From Anaerolineaceae bacterium UBA5224 (GTDB lineage: Bacteria; Chloroflexota; Anaerolineae; Anaerolineales; Anaerolineaceae): DNA of 8,013 nucleotides. The notes under the pieces are model-generated. The model had not been told where the DNA came from, searched no databases, and saw only the letters and a list, made by a program, of their open reading frames with translations. Both the position numbers and the translations under genes were made by a program. This document shows positions 1 through 6,580 of the stretch, one piece after another; position 1 is the stretch's first letter; each line of letters begins with the position of its first letter. The DNA is taken from NCBI GenBank assembly GCA_002409365.1, contig DHUW01000077.1, forward strand, positions 1-8,013. The letters are read 5' to 3'.

Positions 1-189
1 GCGGGTGGTTCTGATTTGGAAAGGTCTCCTGACCTCGAAAAAACGCAGGTATCTTTTCAAGGCAATAGGTCACGAGATTAAATCCTTTTTCTTTTTGTTT
101 ATGATTGAATGTGGGATTTTCACGGGTAATCCGGCCATCCGTTTAAATCGAAAACCGTAAAGCTTTGTGTGATTTATAGATAAACCCTA

Positions 190-218
190 TTGATATCCTA
201 AAATATTATAGATATACT
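190..218 (+). promoter_or_regulatory. sigma70-type promoter for the 787-residue protein gene
   Basis: The -35 element TTGATA (190-195) matches the consensus at 5 of 6 positions. The -10 element TATACT (213-218) also matches at 5 of 6, and the spacer is exactly 17 bp. The predicted transcription start near 225 gives a leader of roughly 135 nt before the gene start at 362. The region is AT-rich, so other overlapping -10-like hexamers exist, for example TATTAT at 204-209. The spacing makes this pair the best candidate. Confidence 0.55.
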
Positions 219-246
219 ATTAATGGTTACTTCTACCCATCCTCTC

Positions 247-264
247 GTGTCTTAGACACCTAAG
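247..264. promoter_or_regulatory. nested palindromes, possible operator or leader hairpin
   Basis: Two palindromes share bases here. GTGTCT and AGACAC (247-252 and 254-259) are perfect arms around one T, and CTTAG and CTAAG (251-255 and 260-264) are perfect arms around ACAC. They lie about 20-40 bp downstream of the predicted transcription start. They could be a protein-binding site or could form alternative small RNA hairpins. That is inference from symmetry alone. Confidence 0.3.
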
Positions 265-291
265 TCCAAATTGATTGGTACCCATTCAGGT

Positions 292-318
292 CAGGCAGCA
301 TTTTGGATGCTGTGCCTG
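292..318 (+). promoter_or_regulatory. leader hairpin with 2-nt bulge
   Basis: CAGGC plus AGCAT (292-301) pair with ATGCT and GCCTG (307-311 and 314-318) around a 5-nt loop, leaving GT (312-313) as a bulge. This gives ten base pairs in the predicted 5' untranslated region, ending about 25 nt before the ribosome binding site at 344-350. No T-run follows, so it is not a simple terminator. A role in mRNA stability or translational control is possible but unproven. Confidence 0.35.
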
Positions 319-361
319 GCAATATTTGTACCATCACACAAGCAGAAAGGCGTGTGTGAAA

Positions 362-2725
362 ATGGCCACTATTGATTTCCCTATCGAATTTGAGAAAAAG
401 CCGGAGCGGGAACTGGACCTGGTTGTCCACATCTTTGACTCCGCTGGAAAATTGCTAAAATCTGCCAAGGTAAAGGGCGACAAAGCCAGCCTTCCCGTGG
501 AAGTACTGAAAAATAAGGACATTAAAGTTCTTGTTTCACCTCCACTTCCCAGCAAAAAAAAGCCCACGCTGGAAAACCTGAGGGCATCTGATGCTTATGA
601 ACCGCGCTTTGATTTTGACCCAGCGAAAGAAAAATTCAAGTTGTATCCCATACCTGTTGAAAAGGTAAAGCTTTGGCTGCTTTGCCCCTGTGTGGTAAAG
701 GGAAAAGTGGTGCGACCAATTGTTATCAATGGGACTGTAGTTTATAAACCCGTTAATGGAGCAAAAGTCCATATTTGCGAGGTCGACAAACTCTACCTTC
801 TCATCCCGCACCTGCCCAAGGATGTTCTTTTCCGTTTCCGCGATGAATTGATCAAGGATTGGAAGAAATACCGCCTCCTTCCCCATCCTCCCATAGTAAA
901 GTTTCCCTGGCCATGGCCTCCTCCACCTCCAGAAACGTACCAACTTTTCCCGATGGATCACGAGATAAAGGAGTTGGAGAGTGAACGTGTAATTCCAATT
1001 GAGCTTCCTAATTACCAGAAAAGTGCTTTCAGCTACGGTACAAATTGGCTGAATCCCCAACCTGAGCCACCGCTACCTGAGTTTGTCATGCCCAGGGCAT
1101 TTACCCAAATGGAGCAAGCCAAACTTGTCCGTAAATCAACGAGAACCCAGAAAGAAAAGGATCTGCCCCTGTTGATAGATACTATATCGGCTGATATTTC
1201 TGAACAACTGCAATCTGATTCGATCACTCAGGTAAGTTCTGCATTGTTGAAACTGCAGCCCATGATCCTTCCCTACCTCTGCTGGTGGCCCTGGCTGCAT
1301 AAATACTTTTGCCTGTGCGACGAGATCGCTACTGTGATGACAGATTGTAATGGCTTTGAAACCACCATCTGGTACCGATGCGCAGGAGACAAGCCAGATT
1401 TGTATTTCTGGGTGGAGTATCCCATCGCTGGTATTTGGACAAAGGTCTACGAGCCCAAGCCTGTTTGTTGCCATGTACACTGGAACTATGAATGCGGTAA
1501 AGAAGTGTTGCTGCCGGTAGCTGACACAAGAGTGCCTTGGTGCGAAGTTCCACCCGATCTAGCAGGTCTGAAGGTGTTGGTGAAGACCATCGGTAACGGT
1601 CTGAGCATGAGTGAGATCAACAAAACACCTGGCGCTACCAAGGGCAAGACATCTGCTGGCGAACCGCTGGCTGGGTCACTTGAATTGCGACTGGATATGA
1701 GCAGAAGCAACCTGATCAGCATGGGCATTACCCAATATCGCTGGTCTTACACCAGGAAGACAAAGGGCAATGGCACAACTGTCGTGGCAGATACATGGCA
1801 CACAATGTTGCACGAGGTCTATCGCCCTTATGAGGTGAAGGTCTTCAAACCATTGCCGGTGCCACACTTTGAGACCCAATACAAATATGAGAAGATGGGA
1901 CCTTTTGGTACAGAAAATTTGTTCAAGATTCAACCCAGCAACCCAACTGTAGGTATTTGGTACGATTCCGTCATGAACGAGCATATCGACCTTGCCTGGG
2001 CCTACTTTGATACAAATTCATTGAGAGAGAATGATGGACTAACACCAGCAGCCGGTCAGTATGACATTAAGCTGGAGCTTTTTGATAGCAGCGGTAATCT
2101 GGTGAAATGGAACAATCCCTCTGGAACTGGGGCTAGTATCCAGGCATATATCACCGACAATCCTGCACCCTTTGTGCCACCTGTTGGGATGACCGAAACC
2201 CCTGCTCCTGCTGCCAATCTGATCAAAGATGGATCTGGTAACACCCTTGGATTTGTTTTGACCCTGTTTGTAGATAATAACCCCTGCGAAGCTGTGATCG
2301 ATGATCCATATGTGGTTGAAAATCCCAGCGCTCTATCTGGTCCATGCGGGTTCCTTTTCTTCAATTCAGTCGCAACCTCAAAGGCTCATTTGCGTTTCCT
2401 TGCCCGGCAGGCGTTTGATAATGCCCTTTTCCATTTCCAGGTTGTCAAAGGAAGTTCTGGCGCCATAGCTGCGGCTACATTGAGTTGGATACCTGTTCAT
2501 CCTGCGGTGGTCCCTGTGAACGGATTCGATCGTTCCCCAGACAGCCATTTCAGCAAAGATCTGAAGGTTACAGATCTGTTGAATGCCAATGGTTCAACTT
2601 GCTCTCAAGCTGCTTTTGCGATTACATTGGAAATCCATTCGACAGCTTACAACGGTTATACTCGGGCTTACTGGTTAGATGCCTGGGCTGTACCAAAGGC
2701 GTTTGCTTTAGCTCCCAAACCATGA
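362..2725 (+). CDS. uncharacterised 787-residue protein with cysteine/tryptophan-rich core and beta-sandwich-like ends
   Basis: I do not recognise a named family. The protein has no signal peptide and no obvious transmembrane helix, so it looks cytoplasmic or exported by a non-Sec route. Residues 15-60 look like a small beta domain. Residues 105-150 (containing GKVVRPIVINGTVVYKPV and AKVHICEVD) resemble a carboxypeptidase-regulatory or transthyretin-like fold. A Pro/Trp linker (FPWPWPPPPP, 181-190) leads to a charged helical stretch (about 195-300). A core at 305-395 carries Cys307, 317, 319, 329, 340, 369, 370, 378 and 394, with His371, His373 and many Trp, suggesting metal binding or disulfides. 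The rest (about 400-780) appears beta-rich with Gly/Asn/Pro turns. The start is chosen at ATG 362 with AGAAAGG at 344-350. GTG 356, two codons earlier, has better spacing and is an alternative. The gene stands alone with its own promoter. Its role is unknown, and an adhesin-like, scaffold or secreted-effector role would be speculation. Confidence 0.8.
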   Translation: MATIDFPIEFEKKPERELDLVVHIFDSAGKLLKSAKVKGDKASLPVEVLKNKDIKVLVSPPLPSKKKPTLENLRASDAYEPRFDFDPAKEKFKLYPIPVEKVKLWLLCPCVVKGKVVRPIVINGTVVYKPVNGAKVHICEVDKLYLLIPHLPKDVLFRFRDELIKDWKKYRLLPHPPIVKFPWPWPPPPPETYQLFPMDHEIKELESERVIPIELPNYQKSAFSYGTNWLNPQPEPPLPEFVMPRAFTQMEQAKLVRKSTRTQKEKDLPLLIDTISADISEQLQSDSITQVSSALLKLQPMILPYLCWWPWLHKYFCLCDEIATVMTDCNGFETTIWYRCAGDKPDLYFWVEYPIAGIWTKVYEPKPVCCHVHWNYECGKEVLLPVADTRVPWCEVPPDLAGLKVLVKTIGNGLSMSEINKTPGATKGKTSAGEPLAGSLELRLDMSRSNLISMGITQYRWSYTRKTKGNGTTVVADTWHTMLHEVYRPYEVKVFKPLPVPHFETQYKYEKMGPFGTENLFKIQPSNPTVGIWYDSVMNEHIDLAWAYFDTNSLRENDGLTPAAGQYDIKLELFDSSGNLVKWNNPSGTGASIQAYITDNPAPFVPPVGMTETPAPAANLIKDGSGNTLGFVLTLFVDNNPCEAVIDDPYVVENPSALSGPCGFLFFNSVATSKAHLRFLARQAFDNALFHFQVVKGSSGAIAAATLSWIPVHPAVVPVNGFDRSPDSHFSKDLKVTDLLNANGSTCSQAAFAITLEIHSTAYNGYTRAYWLDAWAVPKAFALAPKP

Positions 2726-2759
2726 CTTCCCAACAAAATTGATAGCGATAGAAGTGATC

Positions 2760-2793
2760 AAAAAAAGAGAGGCTGCTGATTATCAGCAGCCTC
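2760..2793 (-). terminator. intrinsic terminator of the mutase/dehydrogenase operon, probably bidirectional
   Basis: GAGGCTGCTGAT (2769-2780) and ATCAGCAGCCTC (2782-2793) are perfect inverted repeats around a single T, giving a stem of about 10-11 bp once a small loop is allowed. Read on the minus strand, the stem is followed after two bases by seven consecutive T (2766-2760), a textbook rho-independent terminator 31 nt after the dehydrogenase stop. On the plus strand the following bases (ATCTTATTGTTAGTT) are only moderately T-rich, but the hairpin lies 43 nt after the stop of the upstream gene and could also end that transcript. Confidence 0.88.
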
Positions 2794-2824
2794 ATCTTAT
2801 TGTTAGTTCCTGCTTTTAATCGAG

Positions 2825-3928
2825 TTAGCCCCTCTCACCGGTTTCCACAAACTTGACCAATTCACCAACACTCAACTCCTTGATTCCCAGCTTTTCAACA
2901 GTTCGACCTCTGCGACGGTAATCGGTTTCGTGGATGAAACAAGCCAGGTTGATGATGCTTTCAATACCATTAACCGATACGCCGTAAGTCTTCGCAAACG
3001 AAGCAATTGGCACAAGGCTCATCGGGATTTCTTCAGTGATATAGCGATGGTTGAGCGTGCCAGGAGCGCGGATGCCATAATAACCGGTTTGATTGTGCAT
3101 GGCTTCGTGCAGGTCAGTGCCGGTTGCATTGTATGCCAGTTCCAGCCATTCCTGTGCTGTTCGTGCTTTCAAGCCAATGGCTGATGCAACTGTGACGCGT
3201 TCCCTGTCCAACACTTCCAAAACCTTGGCAACCGAGGGGGTCACGCCATCGACATAAAACTGGAAATCGCCGGAGGTTGCTTCGATCCAGCCAGCATTCA
3301 ATAGCGCCAGGGCAGGATGAAAGATGGCACCCATGTTGTTGAGACCGGTTTGCAGCACGTTTTTCCCATGGATGAATTGCGGGAAAACTGGTCGGATTGC
3401 ATCCAACACTTCGTCGGTACGAGTCGCGGGCAGGGCTGCCAGGGGTACGGCTTCTTTGATACGGAAGATGCGCGCCTGGCTTGGCCCCTCGGAGCGGCTG
3501 GCAAAAATGAAGGTTTCAGCCTCTGAAATGATCGGATTGGTTGTGCAATTCTCCTGTTCGAGGACATAGCGAAACTCCAGTGCTCCGCCGGTACGTCCGG
3601 GATTCAGAACCACGATATGGTCGTCCCGCAAAAAAGGAGCTGCCATCCGGGCGATATCGCTATGGGCGGTGGATGGCACCACGACCATCAAAATATCCGC
3701 TTCACGCAGCGCCTCTTCCATATTGTCGGTAACTTTGTAGATTTTTCCAAAACCACGGGGTTCGGTCGGGTTTTCCAGGTCGATTCCACCTCGCAGTCTG
3801 ATAATTTCCACGCGGCTGGCGGTGCGGTTGAACATGGTCACCTGAACACCTAATAGTGCCAGGTAGGCAGCCATAGCTTTGCCACCGTTGCCCGCACCAA
3901 TTACGGCATAACGATAATTTTTAACCAT
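2825..3928 (-). CDS. NAD(P)-dependent octopine/nopaline (opine) dehydrogenase family protein
   Basis: This 367-residue protein has the two-domain layout of opine dehydrogenases. Members reversibly join an amino acid and a 2-keto acid by NAD(P)H-dependent reductive condensation, or run the reverse oxidation. The N-terminal Rossmann fold shows GAGNGG at residues 11-16 after a beta strand, then VVVPSTAH (82-89) and NPGRTGGALEF (109-119). The C-terminal catalytic domain has NNMGAIFHPA (197-206), whose His204 is the likely catalytic histidine, and EEIPMSLVPIASFAKTYGV (299-317), typical of the family's C-terminal part. Length is normal. It is the second gene of an operon, 6 nt after the B12-binding protein, and is followed by a strong terminator. 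The substrate cannot be read from sequence. Relatives include octopine, nopaline and staphylopine-type dehydrogenases and many uncharacterised members. Family assignment is firm, specific reaction unknown. Confidence 0.88.
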   Translation of the reverse strand: MVKNYRYAVIGAGNGGKAMAAYLALLGVQVTMFNRTASRVEIIRLRGGIDLENPTEPRGFGKIYKVTDNMEEALREADILMVVVPSTAHSDIARMAAPFLRDDHIVVLNPGRTGGALEFRYVLEQENCTTNPIISEAETFIFASRSEGPSQARIFRIKEAVPLAALPATRTDEVLDAIRPVFPQFIHGKNVLQTGLNNMGAIFHPALALLNAGWIEATSGDFQFYVDGVTPSVAKVLEVLDRERVTVASAIGLKARTAQEWLELAYNATGTDLHEAMHNQTGYYGIRAPGTLNHRYITEEIPMSLVPIASFAKTYGVSVNGIESIINLACFIHETDYRRRGRTVEKLGIKELSVGELVKFVETGERG

Positions 3929-3937
3929 TGTTCCTCA
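3929..3937 (-). promoter_or_regulatory. ribosome binding site overlapping the upstream stop codon
   Basis: On the minus strand the stop codon TGA of the mutase-like gene (3937-3935) is part of the Shine-Dalgarno sequence TGAGGA for the dehydrogenase gene, whose ATG starts only a few bases later (3928). This arrangement implies translational coupling, with ribosomes finishing the first gene and re-initiating on the second, so the two proteins are probably made in a fixed ratio. Confidence 0.7.
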
Positions 3938-5566
3938 ATTCAGAAATTTTTCTAAACGTTCTTGTTCGGAGATAGGTTCTCCCTGCTCGTTCACTGCCTC
4001 ACTCGCACCTTGAATGACGCGTGTGCTGATTTTGCCTGCAGCGAAGCGGTTATTTTTTAGTTGGGGTGCATCCAAGATGCCTAAGCTGACCGCTTTTGTC
4101 AGTGTTGGCGGGTCTATCAGCGGATCAGAAAGAACCTCAGCAGAAATATTTTTTATTGCCTGTAAGGTGATTTGGGCTTGCTCGATCAGGTGCTTTTTGC
4201 GAGCCTGGACTTTAGGATCAAAAGTCATATCAGGCTGCCCCGCCAAAGCGTTTTCTATACTGCGTCGGGCAGCCAGACTGGCAGCGATGACGTCTTCTGC
4301 GGTGGCAGCGTGATCAGCTTCGGTGTGACCGACAATGTGGATGATGTGCGGCTTCAAAGCCATCTGCAAGTAGATACTTGTTGCCAGGTGGGCGCGGGCA
4401 GCGTTGTCTTCCAAGGGGTAACTGAGCAAACCAGTGCGCGTCTGACGCCAGATATGGAAATTTTCATCTTCCAAAGGTGCGATCATCTCCAGAATGGCGA
4501 GCATTTTTGCCAGGTCCATAGCGTCCGAAAGATTGGGTGGGCTGTTGAACATCAATTGGGCGATGTAATCTTTGACACCAAACCCCTTGGCGTTACAGGC
4601 AGAAAGGTAAGCGGATGTAACGTAAACCACGTCCGGCGCATCGCGCATACCCCAATGGTGGGGCTCGTTCAACTCGACCGGTATACCGCGCTCACCGTAC
4701 CACGACATTACATTTTGGTGTTCCTGAATGGATTCTTCGAGCGTGAGGGGACCACGCCCGTCCATCAGGTTGAACCAGAAAAGCGGAATGGCACACCAGG
4801 CGATATTGATCGTTTCGACATACATTTCAGCAAGACGGATGAAATCGTCCGTGCCGGAGTAGGTGCGCATCAATGGGTAATTGCCGGTTTGGGATGCCTG
4901 GTAAAGCTGGTGGTAATCTTCTGCGCTGCGTACCGGCACGCCGCCAGCTCCAGTCGTGCGGGGATTCTGCCGCTCGGGGTGGAAGAAGTTTGCCTGTGCA
5001 TCCTGGTCGATACCCAAAGAAATTACATCCAACGCTTTGGCTTCGGCGATTTGGCGAATACCTTCAATACTGGATTGCATAGATGGCAAACCAAAATGAT
5101 GACGGAGAAGCGGATAAGGTGCCTTCCAACGAATGCGTTCGATCGTACTTTGGGGGTAACTGGACGCGTCTGAAGAAGATAGGTTTTCACCACGCAAATA
5201 TGCCAAAACCTCTTCGCGACCCTGGCTCCCATCAAATATCTGGTCAAAAAAACCTTCCAGGGCTTCTGCTTTGCGACTCACAGGGGGAGTACCGCCGAAA
5301 GCGAAACGCACTCCCTGCTCGTGAAGGTCTGAAGCCGCTTCCGCAAATTCCGCCAAAAGACGTTCGCCGGTTTCGGGTGTCAGACGGTACGAAACACCAA
5401 CCAGGTCCGCTTTTTCGCGGCGGGCTACCTCGAGAAAAGTCTCAATCGGAACGGCAGGACCGAGAAAGATTGTTCTCCAGCCTGCTGATTCAGCCAGCCG
5501 AAGGAAATTACTTACCCCGGCAACATGGACACATTCCCCCAAGGCACCAGCAACTACAGTTTTCAT
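3935..5566 (-). CDS. cobalamin (B12)-binding, mutase-like protein
   Basis: The 543-residue protein has an N-terminal B12-binding Rossmann-like domain (about 1-125) joined to a large C-terminal domain (about 150-500) that resembles the TIM-barrel subunit of B12-dependent carbon-skeleton mutases such as methylaspartate (glutamate) mutase E. In the first domain the signature reads Cys12-Val-His14-Val-Ala-Gly17, followed by SYRLT (59-63) and the GG turn (91-92). These correspond to the DxHxxG, SxL and GG motifs of base-off/His-on cobalamin proteins, but the usual Asp is replaced by Cys (Glu11 is adjacent). Notable blocks in the second domain are RTYSGTDDF (234-242), FWFNLMDGRGPLTLEESIQEH (263-283) and ELNEPHHWGMRDAPD (298-312). 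The ATG at 5566 has GGAG five bases upstream. It is the first gene of the operon. The B12-binding assignment is good. The mutase-like catalytic domain is moderate inference, and the substrate is unknown. A corrinoid methyltransferase is an alternative. Confidence 0.75.
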   Translation of the reverse strand: MKTVVAGALGECVHVAGVSNFLRLAESAGWRTIFLGPAVPIETFLEVARREKADLVGVSYRLTPETGERLLAEFAEAASDLHEQGVRFAFGGTPPVSRKAEALEGFFDQIFDGSQGREEVLAYLRGENLSSSDASSYPQSTIERIRWKAPYPLLRHHFGLPSMQSSIEGIRQIAEAKALDVISLGIDQDAQANFFHPERQNPRTTGAGGVPVRSAEDYHQLYQASQTGNYPLMRTYSGTDDFIRLAEMYVETINIAWCAIPLFWFNLMDGRGPLTLEESIQEHQNVMSWYGERGIPVELNEPHHWGMRDAPDVVYVTSAYLSACNAKGFGVKDYIAQLMFNSPPNLSDAMDLAKMLAILEMIAPLEDENFHIWRQTRTGLLSYPLEDNAARAHLATSIYLQMALKPHIIHIVGHTEADHAATAEDVIAASLAARRSIENALAGQPDMTFDPKVQARKKHLIEQAQITLQAIKNISAEVLSDPLIDPPTLTKAVSLGILDAPQLKNNRFAAGKISTRVIQGASEAVNEQGEPISEQERLEKFLN

Positions 5567-5706
5567 ATTTACTCCAGTTTCTGAATGGAATGGTGATTGC
5601 CCGGAAGTTCATGGGCATGCTGTTGGTCTGACAGCTACAAAATGTGGATTAAGTTTACCCGAAATGGATCGAGTTCGATTTTGTGTAGAAAAGATTCCAG
5701 AAAATC

Positions 5707-5735
5707 GTGAAATCTCGTGTATTGTTGGCTATAAT
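5707..5735 (+). promoter_or_regulatory. promoter of the nicotinamidase gene
   Basis: A perfect -10 hexamer TATAAT lies at 5730-5735, with GTGAAA at 5707-5712 as a -35 (4 of 6 matches) and a 17-bp spacer. The predicted start near 5742 gives a leader of about 25 nt containing AAGGA at 5756-5760. On the opposite strand of this 200-bp divergent region I found no equally good promoter for the mutase-like gene. Confidence 0.6.
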
Positions 5736-5766
5736 GACGAAAAATGGACGAGAAAAAGGATAAGCC

Positions 5767-6360
5767 GTGACAACAACCCTGATCATTGTAGATATGCAAA
5801 ACGATTTTCTTCCGGGAGGGGCGCTGGCAGTTGCTGGCGGAGATGAGATCATCGATGAAATCAACCGCCTGTCGAAAGGTTATGACCTGGTTGTCGCCAC
5901 CCAAGACTGGCACCCGCGCCATCACGGGAGCTTTGCCTCACAACATGAAGGCGCCCGGTTGTACGAGATGGGCGAACTGGCAGGCATGCCCCAGGTGATG
6001 TGGCCAGACCACTGTATACAAGGCACACTCGGTGCCGAACTGACCAGGGACCTTGCCCAGGAGCAAGTAGAAGCCATATTCCGGAAAGGGATGAATCCGG
6101 ATATCGACAGTTATAGTGCCTTTTTTGACAATGGTCATTTGAAAGCAACCGGGCTCGAAGGTTATCTCAAAGGCCGCGGTGTGACCGAAGTTTATATTGC
6201 CGGACTGGCTGCAGACTTTTGTGTTTGGTACACAGCCAAAGACGCGATCGCACTTGGTTTTGATGCGGCGATCATGCAGGATGCCGTCAAGGCAATCAAC
6301 CCGGATAATTTTGAGAAGATCAAACAGGAATTTGTGGAAATAGGCGGAAGATTGCTTTAA
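5767..6360 (+). CDS. pncA: nicotinamidase (isochorismatase-like cysteine hydrolase)
   Basis: This enzyme hydrolyses nicotinamide to nicotinate and ammonia in the cytoplasm, the first step of the Preiss-Handler salvage route to NAD. The 197-residue protein has the full set of active-site positions: Asp9 in IIVDMQNDF, Lys107 in FRKGMN and Cys152 in ADFCVWYTA form the catalytic triad. Asp47 and His49 in TQDWHP, with His82 in WPDHC, match the metal site of known nicotinamidases. The GGAL segment after the first motif and the HCIQGTLGAEL block are also typical. The start is a GTG with AAGGA six bases upstream and a good promoter in front. Length is normal for the family. It is divergent from the NAD(P)-dependent dehydrogenase operon. 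A functional link through NAD is possible but not shown. Pyrazinamidase activity usually accompanies this enzyme. Confidence 0.95.
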   Translation: MTTTLIIVDMQNDFLPGGALAVAGGDEIIDEINRLSKGYDLVVATQDWHPRHHGSFASQHEGARLYEMGELAGMPQVMWPDHCIQGTLGAELTRDLAQEQVEAIFRKGMNPDIDSYSAFFDNGHLKATGLEGYLKGRGVTEVYIAGLAADFCVWYTAKDAIALGFDAAIMQDAVKAINPDNFEKIKQEFVEIGGRLL

Positions 6361-6375
6361 AGCAGCAGTTTTCCG

Positions 6376-6400
6376 CCCCCTTCTTGGAGGAGGGAGGGGG
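6376..6400 (+). other. C-rich/G-rich hairpin after pncA, weak terminator candidate
   Basis: CCCCCTTCTT (6376-6385) can pair with AGGGAGGGGG (6391-6400) around GGAGG, ten pairs including two G-U, starting 15 nt after the pncA stop. No T-run follows on either strand, so it is not a canonical intrinsic terminator, though it may stabilise the 3' end or act with a termination factor. The G-rich arm with the loop (GG-A-GG-A-GGG-A-GGGGG) could alternatively form a two-tier G-quadruplex. The rest of 6401-6500 holds only weak imperfect dyads. Confidence 0.4.
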
Positions 6401-6503
6401 GTGAAAGACTATGATTGCACTTCCATCCCCGTCAAGAGGGTGATCTGGTGACAGACCACGCTGTCTTATGTCAGATTGAAATCTCCACGCTTAATTTATC
6501 CAG

Positions 6504-6544
6504 ATGTAAAGCATATTACTTGACAATGTAAATCAAATGCTTTA
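6504..6544. promoter_or_regulatory. probable autoregulatory operator of the toxin-antitoxin operon
   Basis: An 8-bp perfect inverted repeat, TAAAGCAT (6507-6514) and ATGCTTTA (6537-6544), encloses the -35 element and touches the -10 element of the TA promoter. In addition the heptamer ATGTAAA occurs twice as a direct repeat (6504-6510 and 6526-6532) with a period of 22 bp, about two helical turns. RelB/DinJ antitoxins bind such repeats through their N-terminal ribbon-helix-helix domain, and the toxin complex usually tightens repression. Which of the two repeat types is recognised cannot be decided from the sequence. Confidence 0.5.
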
Positions 6545-6548
6545 TTAT
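6520..6548 (+). promoter_or_regulatory. promoter of the toxin-antitoxin operon
   Basis: The -35 TTGACA (6520-6525) is perfect, the spacer is 17 bp and the -10 TATTAT (6543-6548) matches at 5 of 6. This is the strongest promoter-like sequence in the window. The expected transcription start is about 6555, only a few bases before the first Shine-Dalgarno-like sequence. Confidence 0.75.
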
Positions 6549-6580
6549 TGCGTTGATAGGAGCGATTTATGGAGGCAAAA

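Larger units (their letters stand above)
1..361. other. AT-rich non-coding leader region upstream of the 787-residue protein gene
   Basis: I see no convincing gene in this stretch. It contains a short AGGTC/GACCT hairpin at 22-35, a T-rich run around 88-100, a promoter at 190-218, nested palindromes at 247-264 and a hairpin at 292-318. An in-frame extension of the downstream gene back to a TTG at 275 is possible by reading frame alone. It would run through the hairpin, has no ribosome binding site, and encodes a peptide unlike the rest of the protein, so I treat the region as untranslated. Confidence 0.6.

Noticed and set aside
275..361. An N-terminal extension of the orphan protein starting at TTG 275.
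   Set aside because: It has no Shine-Dalgarno sequence, would translate through the leader hairpin, and adds a peptide with no resemblance to the rest, whereas 356 and 362 have AGAAAGG upstream.
536..1060. A 174-codon open frame on the minus strand inside the 787-residue protein gene.
   Set aside because: Antisense to a long protein-like frame, with no ribosome binding site or domain. Its translation looks random.
2726..2824. A small gene between the convergent operons.
   Set aside because: The frame running to 2742 overlaps the end of the orphan gene and lacks its own start signal. The remainder is the terminator.
4172..5173. A 333-codon open frame on the plus strand opposite the mutase-like gene.
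   Set aside because: It lies wholly inside the well-supported minus-strand gene and its translation has no recognisable motif. It is a shadow of codon bias in the real gene.
5567..5766. A cobalamin riboswitch in front of the B12-binding protein gene.
   Set aside because: I found no B12-box-like sequence on the minus strand and the 200-bp gap shared with pncA shows only a weak 5-bp hairpin (5619-5635).
6442..6477. An imperfect dyad (ATCTG...CAGAT and GACAG...CTGTC) between pncA and the TA operon.
   Set aside because: Arms are only 5 bp with unequal internal loops, no T-run and no promoter nearby, so it is within what chance would produce.
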